Below, piece after piece: positions 24,901 to 36,900 of a DNA stretch of 64,000 bases (its first letter is position 1; every line of letters starts with the position of its first letter). Origin of the DNA: Nematostella vectensis. Taxonomy: Eukaryota; Cnidaria; Anthozoa; Actiniaria; Edwardsiidae. The notes under the pieces are model-generated. The model was not told where the DNA came from. It worked only from the letters and a program-made list of their open reading frames with translations, and searched no databases. The DNA is taken from the NCBI RefSeq assembly GCF_932526225.1, contig NC_064043.1, positions 8,919,501 to 8,983,500 of the forward strand, written 5' to 3'. Position numbers and translations under genes: made by a program.

Positions 24901-27900
24901 TCAATGTCGATCTTCATCTGCGCAAAGCTGGTGAAGAGACCGTCACTGGCGCTGATATTCAAGTCGTAGCTCCCTACTGATTCGCGGTCTAGCGATCCGT
25001 GCACGAATATCACACCTGTCTTGCGCTCGATCCCGAACCTCGCTTGAGGGTCGCCGGACAGGATGAAATAATAGAGCTCTGTGTTCAGGTCCTCGTCCGT
25101 CGCGGTTATCGTCGTCACGCTTTGACCAATCAGAGCGTCCTCCTTCACCGATGCCGTGAATTCGGATTGGCTGAATTTTGGCGGGGTGTCGTTGACGTCA
25201 AGTACGATGGCGCGTACGGTTGTAAGGCTTGTAAGGCGCGTTGTGCCGTTATCCGTAGCACGAACCTGAAACTCGAAACTCGGCTGCTTCTCACGGTCTA
25301 ACGCCCCTCGAGTGGTGATCCAGCCTGTATGCTGATCGATATCGAACTTCTCCTTAACCAGCTTGTCTTTGGTAGCGAGTGCATAGGTGACCATGCCGTT
25401 ACTTCCGCTATCCAAATCTTCGGCAAAAACTCGGAGCACCTTCGATCCTATGTCGATGTTTTCCGGAATACTAGCGAGGTACGGATCTGATACGAACTTA
25501 GGCGTGACGTCATTGATGTCAAGTACTTGCACTACGACCACTGTGCGGGCGATCTGGTTGATCGCAGAAACATTAGCTTCGACGATCATGACGTAACGGT
25601 TTCTAATCTCATAGTCAAGACGACCAATAACTCTGACACGCCCTGTGGAATCAACGCCGAACTTTCGGTCGTTGTTGTCGTTGTTCCCTTTAATAATCCT
25701 GTAGTCGACATCCACAGGGTTCCCGCCTGGCACGACAAGGTTGAGTCCAGTGACTATCTGTCCCATCTCCGCGTTTTCACCCACCGTGACGTCATACTTG
25801 GACTTGCCGAAGTGTAGGATCCTCGCATCTCGCTCCAGCACCGTTATCTTAACCGACGCGATGCTCCGCAATAAAGGATTCCCGCCATCCTTGACCAGCA
25901 CAAAGAAGTTGTAACTCTTCACTTCCGGTTCACGGGATACCTGTATGACGCCGGTGGCCGCATTGATAGTGAAAACTGGAGGGGTCTGGTGACCGACTAT
26001 CACGTACGTCAAGGCGGCATTGCTGGACGCGTCGGGGTCACTTGCTGACGTCATCAGCACGGGCGTTCCCATGGTGACGGATCGTGAGATGGTGGTGTCG
26101 TAATTCTTGAGCTCGAAGATTGGCTGATTGTCATTTTCATCGATTAGATGCACCTTTAAAAATAACAAAAAAGTCACAAAATGGATTTTTTTTACTATAT
26201 TGAATTTTTTTCTAATATAATATGTAACTTTGGACGTAGTTCTCATATGGTAGCACCACAATAGCTGAGCACTTCTTCCCTACAATACACATACAGTATT
26301 TCGCCGGCGCGCACAAATGCGTTGTTCTAGAGATGTATTCTCACCTCTACCACGCAGAATCCAAACCGTCCCCCGCCGTCCGTCGCTCGAATCGGCACAC
26401 TCATGATAGCCTGAGACGAGTTCTCACGGTCGAACATGAGCCTGCTGTACAACATGCCGGAGTCAGCGTCGATCCTGAATTTTCGCATGGCATCTACGCT
26501 GTCGATAGAATACGTCAAATGCGCGTAATTCCCAGAATCCAAATCAGTTGCGGAAACCATGGTAACGAAGGTGCCTTCAGGGTAGTTTTCATTGAAGGAG
26601 ACTTTGTAGACGTCTTCGCTAAAGATCGGGCTATGGTCGTTCGTGTCTCCGATGATGACCCGAACCTTAGACGTGCTGACGTGTACGCTGTCGGAAACCT
26701 CCACATCGAGGCCGTATACTTTGCCTTGTTTGATTCCGACCACTCGCGATAAAGTGATAACACCGCTCTGGCTGTCGATCTGGAAATGCTGCCGACCTTG
26801 GCCACCAGTGATGGAGTATCTCAACTTTTTGGCATCACCCTCGTCCGGATCCGTTGCTAGGATACGTGTCACGAACTGTCCGGGGCTGGCGCTACCCAGG
26901 ATGGAGGCCGCGTACATGGACTTGTCAAACCGCGGTGCATTGTCGTTGGCATCCATCAGGACGACTCTTACGCGCGTTTCGCCAGTCAACGACGGCTTCC
27001 CTTCGTCGGCTGCGACAATTATCATTTCGTGAACGACTCGCGACTCGTAATCCAGGCTCTTCGCCACGAACACCACGCCCGACTTTTTATCGATTTTAAA
27101 GAAAGCGCCGACTCGACTAACGTTCTGGATGAAGTAGTTGATTTCTTTGTTGATTCCAGAGTCTCCGTCGATTGCCTTGACTGTAACGACTGCTGTGTCG
27201 ACAGGCGTGCTTTCACTGATGGTTGCTAGGTAAAGCGATCGATTGAAGGCCGGAGCCACATCGTTGACGTCGGTAACTGTGACGTCAACGGCCACGTCAG
27301 AGTGCGAAGAGGTCCTTGCGTCTGTTGCCCTGACAACAAGCTTGTACTTCGTCCTTGTTTCGTAATCCAATGATGATACTAAGGTCACTACTCCTGAAAC
27401 AATAATAATTTCATAATGGAATGAAATCTCTTTTCCACAGGTATATGAATTTAGCCAAAAGAACAATCGACAAATTATATGAAATGAAATCAAGTAACAA
27501 AATAGCGTATCAACTGGTGCTTAATACAAGAAGTGCACATTTAATTTATAGTTTAAAATAAGCTTGCACTCGGACAATGTCACTTTCAGGTTTAATTATA
27601 AATGGCGGTCAATTTCAAAACAGCAGCGGTTTAAAACAAAAAGACATTGTTGATGTCGAGTCACTTAACCATCAATAGAGTTGAGGTTGTCATTTTGGAA
27701 ACCTAGAAGTCGTAGCCTGCGTTGATATACGGATAACTTAGAAAAGTGACATAGCGGTTAAGACAAATGGATTCTTAGTGTAACCATACTAGCAATAGGC
27801 AAGGCGGCCAAAAAGTGGGTCATTTCTTATCAAGGAATCTTCAAATAATGTGCTTTTTCCATGAGATACCTAAGAGTATGAATAGGCGTTTTCTGAATGC

Positions 27901-30900
27901 TCTTACCGGTCTTAAAGTCGATGGAGAATTGATTGACAGGATCACCGCCCGTTATACTGTACAGTATGCCCGCTCCGTTAGGACTGCGTGCCGTGACAGA
28001 GGTAACTTCTGACCCAATGGGCGTATCCTCCGCGAGAACCTTACTGAACGATAACTGATCAAACACCGGAGTCTCCTTATCTACCACCTTGATCTTGACG
28101 ACGGCCTCGGTTCTGAAGAGTCCGTCTGTGGCTTCTACCATCAGCGTGAACAGTCGGGGCACCTTGACGTCATCCAGTGTACGGCGAACCACCACCTCTC
28201 CGGTCTTGCGAGAGATGGAGAAGTAGCCAGGGTCGCCACCTATCAGATCGTACCTGAAGACGCAACAACTGGTAGGTTAAAGGGGCAGCGTCATGGTACT
28301 GCGCATGTCTGGAATCAGTGTTTAATGTAGGCTTTCAATTGTCTACAAACAGTTGAACTTTAAGCTGTCAATGCCTTGTTAAAATAATATGCAATATTTT
28401 ATTGAAAACTTGGTTTATTGACAGTTTGTGGTCATTTCCTTTGAATTTAAGTCTCCCACGTGTACCAAAGGCTCATACGTCAATATTAGAATTTGACTGA
28501 TATTTATTGTGTCTGGGCCGGAGAGCTATTGCAAAGCTCTTTCCATGATTCTGCCCCTTTAATAAGATGGCTTTAAAGAATGTCGATCAACCAATACATA
28601 GGTTTATTTGCACGAAAACGTTAAATAAGCACCCACGATTGAAGTTTAATGCCTTATTAACGATATTTTTTGAAAGCATATCAGTCACTTGCTTGAATTA
28701 GCCGATGGAAATGGATTTTTTAAGTGAGTCGGTATTTTGCGGGAGCTTAAAATGGCAGCTTTGTCTTTTTAATGGGTATGCTATGGAGCGAATATTCCAC
28801 ACATAAATAAATCATCCACCTTTAATATCACCTTAAAGCCTATATAGAAAGCTTTTCTCATCCACAAAGGATGGTTAATTGAAGTCCCGACACGGCGGGT
28901 CACAAGACAAAGAAATTGGTGGTGAACTACTTCGCAGCACACCTGTTAAAATGGTGTGCAACCGTACCAGCATTGCATTGCTAGCCATCTGGCGCTATTT
29001 GCCCGAGGTGTATATCATACTTGGTTAGTTCAAAAGTATCGAGGTTCCACTGACCTGAGGTTAGCATTTGAGCCTATATCAGCATCCGTTGCTTGGGCTT
29101 GTCCGATAATCGTACCCTGCGCTACGCCAAGCTGCAGTACAATGAAGTACGGCGAGTTTACGAACACAGGTTGATTATCATTTCTGTCAATCACTTGAAC
29201 ATGTACAGCAGCTTGTGCGACATTAGGCGGCACGCTATCGTCACGTGCTTGTACTATCACTTGGTACGCGTCGATACTTTCTCGGTCCAGATCGAAGCCC
29301 GCTCGTATGCTCATTACGCCAGTGCTCGGAACAATGTGAAAGAGCTCAGACGGGTTGATGATGGTGTAGGTGATCGTGCTTCCGATAGGGTACCCGAGGG
29401 CACGAACTGTCACGAGCTCGCTATCGACACTCACACCTTCCCGAACCGACGCCGAGTAGTTCTTCCGACTGAATTGTAGATCAGAAGATGGCAGATTCTC
29501 GCATCGTATTCTGACTCGAGCATGCGCAGTGTGGTTACCATCGCTGACCGTTAACTTGATCGTGTAGGTGTCGCGCCGTAAGAGAGCTGCATTACTGACT
29601 GTCACTACCCCTGTCAGGGGATTCACAGCGAAGAGCTCCGTGTCCTGGCGGGCCAATGAGAACGTGAGATTGGCCGCGCTGTCGCCATCAGTCGCCGTAA
29701 CCATGGTAACCCGTGTACCCGCGTAGGAAGGCAGGTAGACCGTAGCGTGATAGGTAGACGCCGAGAACACAGGAGCTATGTCGTTGATGTCTGTTACGTG
29801 AATTGTAACGTCAGCAAATGCACTGAGACGCGGGTTACCGCTGTCCGTGACCTTGATCTTGAAGGCGTACTGAGGAGTTGCTTCATAGTCTAGAACCTGT
29901 GAAAAGGAGAAAATAAAATCAGGTAAGCCATTAATTCACTCATCACAACACGGGTATCCCGATAATCTCACCTTTGCTGTAGTGATAGCACCAGTTGCAG
30001 GGTGAATGCTAAACACATCTCGCGCACTCGTCTCTACAATCTCATACGTCAATTTGTCACCACTTATATCCTGATCTGTGGCGACGGCAACGAGTTGACT
30101 GCCTTTATGGTCAAGAACTGCAGTGCCCTGGGGCGAGCCCTCGGTCACGTGACCTGTTATGCGCGCATGCTCGAAGATCGGCTGGTTGTCGTTTTTATCT
30201 TGGATGGTGACGATGACAAGAGTGGAAGAGTGCTGACCATCTGTACTGTTGGCGCGTATCTCCAGTTTGCAGTGTGTCACCTCTTCAGCATCAAACGACT
30301 TCTATAAACATAAATACACATGGAATACAAGTGTCACACAACGTGTCACGTAAGATTTTTTCATACCTCTAGTAAGTCTAGGGCAATGAGTAGAGCAAAC
30401 GATTGAATATTGTCACACATCAAATTAAACGACATGAGGCAACAACCAAGACTGTGTATAAGCAAAACGTATACTCTTCTATAAAACAATGATATGAGCC
30501 AACAGCTATGCTCTCTGGATCCTGTGGATACATGTGGTTTATCGTTTAGTCGCCCTTAAAAGGACTGCTATAAAAGTCTGAGTGTAATAGCTTTAGTGCA
30601 ATAGCTTTAGCTCTAGCAATAATCAAAATCGAAATCATGGAGTGTTACAACGCGTCACACTCGAGTTAAGAGGTAAGGGAGAGACTAGGAGAAAAAAGAT
30701 TGGGGGTGTTCGAAAAAAAAAACGGAAAAAAATAAGACACAAAAAAGTGCAGGCCGGTCTTTTCCCATAAATGTTTGGGTAGCACGAAATATATCGTGCA
30801 AACCTGTGGCTTCCGAAAAAAAAAAAATCAGCAGACAAAAATCGCAAAACCCATCACTTTTCTACTGATCCGTCCCTAAATATCTGTGACTCTGGGACGC

Positions 30901-33900
30901 TTGCTAATATCATATGTCCATTTGTCATTAGTCCCCGCACCATGTCACTCGACGCGGTAACATGCACCACAGGAAACATATACTCGTGGGAAATAAGTGG
31001 GATCTCATCGGAACACCATTCACGTTGGTTTTGGTTACGTTGATGATAATAATACCTGAAACCATTGTCAAGCATTTAATGCTCTATATTTTAAAATAAC
31101 ATCTCTTTTTTTGCCTTTTTTAACGTTAGTTGCTAAACAAATGTTCATAAGGAAAGCCTAGAGGTCCCCTAGAATTATTACTCTGAAAGTATGTATACAC
31201 ACCCCTTCTGTATTGCGCCAAAAGACAAAAATAGAAGCAAACCTCGCATACCAACACTTGGTGGTACCAATGAATGAAAAATGCACTTATATATGTCATC
31301 GCTTACTAACATAGAATTTCGGGAACATTCTTCAAAGAAACCCAAAACGCGAGTAATATCTGTGAATGATTTTCAGCATATTTTAGGAAAATAATAAGTC
31401 CAGTTATGAAGGGAATATACAGAAAACTTCGTTCTTGAGTAAAAAAGTAGAGTTAAACTTCAAAGGGAGGGAATGGATTTGTGTACGTAACAGTTCTAAA
31501 TTTCCGCCATGCCTGGTAGATGAAGGGGGCGCTGAGGTCACGAAAACCTCGTGGTTATGGACGTAGTAACCAAATAAAGAAAAGGTCGCAAAAATCTTCA
31601 GTGTCAAATTGTTGTGAAATGGTGACGGCAAAAGATGCTTTTCTCAGCGGGGTAAAAACGATGCAAGTAAAATATACATATTCATTACTCTTTTGGGGTA
31701 AACCGGGCGTACTGTTTCGTTGGAGACCACTGGAGACAAACAAAGAGGAAATAGGTTTTCAACAAGCCATTACTCAAAGACAAACGGTAAAAAGCTCAAA
31801 TACACAAGAATTTGCGTAGGAGGTGACAAGCCTATGATATATCAAAACCAGATTGCATGAAATTCAACCCTGCACGAAACAAGAAACTTTTATATTGGTA
31901 ATAACAATGAAAATATAATTTATTTTGGCGCGAGAGCAGGAAAACAAAAGCATTAACGGTTGAAAGGCGCAAAAACAAAACGTCTAAAACAACCGCTGTG
32001 ATGAACAACATAAATTTTATCAATGTGTAAAATGTTTTGACAATTGTTTACTTTAATTATACTAATTTATCGAAACAATATTGACCAAAAACAAGAAGAT
32101 AACAAGATAATACAATTAGCATGAAGTAAGTTTGTGCAAAAAGGCTACGGATACGAGAACATTTTTTTTTCAGCAAAAAAAACTAGACTCTAAGAATGAG
32201 CACTTGACTTAATATCAAGAATAAGAGCCACTTTAAACTCGCATTGGGACAATGGTATTAGCACGCAAATTAGTGTTGTTCTTATGAAATCTTTATTTGA
32301 GTTTAATACAAATAAAGATATAAGAAAAATTTTACTTATTCATTCCAATCATTGGTAGATCTAGCTTAAAAAAGAGCCCCGACAGAGGCGCGTTTCTCAA
32401 AGGCCTCCAAACATTTAAGAAATTCTAGAACTAATCCCTACTAATCCTTTATAGGGATATATATAAGTATAGGGAATTAGAAAATACTGCTTCAGATCTT
32501 TTAATTCTTAATTCACACACTCCGATAGTTCATATACTCTTTGAAAGTAAAGGAAGATGTAAAAAGATATTTGTTTCTGACGGTGTTTAGCGAGAGCATG
32601 TTTGCCGCCAAAACAATTATCGCCTAAGGCTACCAAATTCAATAAAAATAACACTCAATTAATTTCGGTGACAGCTCCAGATCCAGCCTTTAATCCAGCC
32701 TTTTCAGAGCCTATATGCTAGAAAAGTAATGCTATTTAACTAAATGACATATTTCTACACCCAAAACTAAAGTATACGAAGAGAGACTACTGTAATTACA
32801 GCAGGAAAAATTGCGAAAAAAAATTAACTCCAAATTAAAAACATCCTCTGTCATAGCATTATTGTTTAACACCAGAGGCATAATTTTTTTTCTTTAGCTT
32901 CGCATTTGCACGTAATCAGAATTAGTCCAATTGCGACTTGTACACGCAAATCTTTTTTCTTTAAATATGGCCTTCGAAACGACAGATCTGGCCCGTCACA
33001 TTACTAAATGTAACAGAGGAAATAAACCATCATCAAAGAGTGTTTTAGTAAATGATATATGGGTTTCATGTTTTGCGGTTAAGTTTTCGGAACGAATGAC
33101 AGACTTTGTAGTTCTTTGAACTGAGATACATAACACTCATTTGGCTTCAAGGGGGCACTTTTGAACTGTACAGATAAGAACAGGAAAGGGATCCCATTAA
33201 ATTGGCTATTGTAGAATAACAAAATAACGAATAAAACGAAAACATCAATAGACCTTTCTAGTTATTCTGTATTGGTCATTTTCCGAAAAACAAGGGTTTG
33301 AAGGAGCATCGAAAGGGGTTCCTATATTGTTTCGTATTGGCTATTTTTGAATGAATAGAAAGAGAGAGTGTTTCTGAGCTTGTTCCTTATTGGTCATTTC
33401 CAAATAACAAGCGTCGGTTGGACATCTAAAGGGGTTCTTCTCGTTTCTCATTGGTCACAAAAAGCTCCTACCTTGCTGATGATGACACCGGATTGGCGTT
33501 GCACGGTAAAGTCCCTCCAGCACGGGCTGCGGCCTGGGACAATCTCATAAACTGGGAGGATACCATTGTAGACGACGGTTGCAATAGCTTGGTCCGGGGG
33601 ACTATTTTCGGGTAGGGACACTTCGTATTTCGGCTTCTCAAAAGCGAAGTTTTTGACGATTCCACGGACTTTTATCTATGAGTAGGGGAGAAATAAAAGG
33701 GAGAGATGAAACTCTTATAAAAAAAAACTCGCAGCTAATCCCTTGTTTGGTTTCTACTGAATCAGAAAAAAAAAACACCGAAAATATTTTAAACCACGCC
33801 TTTATCCCCCGACCATATCTGTATTTAAGAAATTCCCCCCCTCCCCCCCTACCGTATTCTCATATTGTTGAAAAGATATATGGGTACCTTGACGTCGACT

Positions 33901-36900
33901 TGGGTCTTTAATGGCGGTTCCCCTCCGTCAGTAGACTGAACCTTCAGGGCGTACTGATGCACTAGTGTGCTAAGCCTGCCGGCGACTTTGACCACACCAG
34001 AGTTCTGGTCCACACTGAGTGACTTATTAGTATTTCCACTCACGATGGAATACTTTAACTTCGAGTTTGTGCCATCATCTTTATCAGTCGCGATGACTCT
34101 GAGAATTGCCGTCCCTGCTTTGGCACTAACATCTACTTCACTTTCAAACAGGGGGCTTAGAAACTCCGGTTTGTGGTCGTTCACATCGTCTACCGAAACG
34201 ACCACGGAGAACAGGGTCTCTCGCTTGGGGATTCCTCGGTCGGACGCTTTGATAGTCAACACATGTTCCTGCATTGTCTCGTAATCGAGTGGTTTAACTG
34301 TGAGGATCCTTCCAGAGTGGCTCTCTATCTTGAAAAGCGAAGCAGATTCGGCTTTTGCCGTTTGCACGATGGAATACTCGACTTCACCATTTACACCGGC
34401 ATCGGGGTCTGTGGCTGTTAACAAATAAAATAAACAAAAATAGACTTTATTGAAGTCTCTTTAATTTATAGCCCAGCACAAGCGCTTACTCATGCCGGGA
34501 AGACTCGTTGTTACAAAAATTGATTTAAAAAAAATACCATACTAACTGAATAATCCCACCCCCCCCCCTAAAAACGGGGTGTGTGACTACTATAAGCAAC
34601 AATTTCGTTGTTTTCCCGTAAATGTTCACTATAATTGTTTAAACAGATTATGACATGCAACTCCCTGAGATGGAAGGGGCTGCAAATAGGGAAAAATGGA
34701 TGTTATCTTGATACTGACCTTTCACAGTGGTGACTAGTGTTCCCACATCAGAATTCTCAGCTACATGAGCACGGTACTCCCTCCTTGCGGGCTGCGGCGA
34801 GTTATCATTCACATCCAAAATGTTAATAGTAACAGGGACAGATGCTGTGTTATACCCATCCGTGGCCTCGACACGGAGTGAATAAAAGCTTTTCTCCTCT
34901 CGGTCCAAGCTATGAGCAACAGTGATGAAACCACCGTACCTGTCAATTGTAAACTTGTTGCCATGGTTACCAGATGCTATGTTATATGTGATTTGGTCAA
35001 AGTCTGGATCTTCTGCACCTATTATCAGGACAAAGCTATTGATCCGCTTGTCCTCCTGGATATCAGCAGAGTATTGCTTGTTCCAGAATACAGGTGCATT
35101 TTTACTGGGCTTGTTTCCTTGGATGACATCTATAAGAACATTGGTGCTAGTGGATAATTTTGGAAGTCCGTTGTCTTCAGCAACGATAGTAAGATCATAA
35201 GATTCTCCATCCACAAGTGACACATTAGTAAAAATCTCCCCACTTCTACTATCAATAATAAATTTGTTATCCCTATTTCCTTTGGTGATGGAATATCGCA
35301 GGTCAGCGTTTGATCCAATGTCCTCATCTGTGGCAACAACTTGGTAGAGACCAAAAGATTTACTTGTAGCCTGCCTCGCAAACACACCAACAACATACTG
35401 TTTTTCTTTAAACTCTGGCTGGTTATCATTCTCATCAGTGATCTTAACAGTAAAGGTGACATCAGTACTGACAGGTGGGGTGCCTCCATCATTTGCTGAC
35501 ACGGTCAGCTTATACTCGCTCTTAAACTCTCTGTCCAAGGGTCTGAGTGTAGTAATAAGACCACTCTGAGGGTCAATCACAAAATTATTCTGCTCATTTC
35601 CCTTAGTGATGGTATACCGCAAAAGGGACCCACCAGAGTCTGGATCTTTTGCAGTTACCTGGACAACACTAGAGCCTGATGGCAGATTCTCAGCTAGTAC
35701 TGGGTAGTAAGTAGAAGGTGCAAAGTATGGTGCCTCATCGTTAAGGTCAACAATGTTTATGAGAACAGGGATGTTGGTATACAAAGGATATGATTCACCA
35801 TCTTTTGCCTGGACGGTTAACCAGTAATGGTCAGCAACTTCATGATCTAACTCTCCGGCAGTCCTGATGGCACCAGTGTCCGGGTCAATGATGAACTTGT
35901 CCACACCAGTACCATCAATAATTGCATACTTGAGATACCAGGAATCTTGGTCAGTCGCTTTAGGTGAGATGACAACTGTTCCAACAGGACTGTTCTCATT
36001 GATGGATGTTTCTAAAATGCGGCCACCACTGAATACAGGAGCAAGGCTATTCTCGTTTACATCAAGGACATTGACAACAACTTCCACATCAGTGAACAAA
36101 GCAGGAGAACCCTTATCTGTAACACGAACAGTCAAGTTATATGTTGATTTTTGCTCAAAATCTAGATGCCGTCGCAAACGTATGACTCCACTTTTTGAAT
36201 CAATATTGAACTTTCTAGTACTCTCCGGCAAAGAGAATTCTATTTCTCCACCAGGTCCAGAGTCTGGGTCTGACGCATGAATGCTAGTGACAACAGCATT
36301 AACAAGCAAGTCCTCTTGGACAGTGACATTAAACTTTTTAGGTTTAACAATAGGGGAATTGTCATTTATATCCAGTAATGTAACAATGACATGTGTACTC
36401 CCTACTTTTTGATTGTCAACTGAGCTGTCCATGGCTTGAATTTCAATTTTGTACATTTCCTGCTCTTCATAATCCAGATAATCCCCCACAGAAACAACTC
36501 CAGAAATTCGGTTGACCCTAAATTTTCCACCAAAGTCATTGACAATTTGATAGGTTATGAACCCATTTGTACCCTGGTCTTTGTCGCTCGCATGGACATG
36601 TGTCACTGTCTGTCCAACTGTGATGTTCTCAGGAAGGGTCACTTCATAAACTGTCTTATCAAAAACAGGACTACAATCATTGACATCAGTAATCTTGACA
36701 TTGAGGATAGTGTAAGCAGACTTGCGATGTTTACCACAATCAACAGCACTGATGTTAAGAGTGTAACTTGATATAGTTTCCCTATCCAAAGGCATGGCAA
36801 CTGTCAGCTCTCCTGTAAACATATTGATGTTAAATACACTGTCAACATCTCCTTCCACAATGGAATATAATACTAGTCCATTATATCCTTTATCTTCATC

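Noticed and set aside
30854-31075. Minus-strand 222-bp frame behind an acceptor-like ttcag inside the largest FAT intron
   Set aside because: FAT exons on either side join in phase 0. Splicing into this frame needs another phase, and phase 0 gives a stop after six codons. No domain is recognised.
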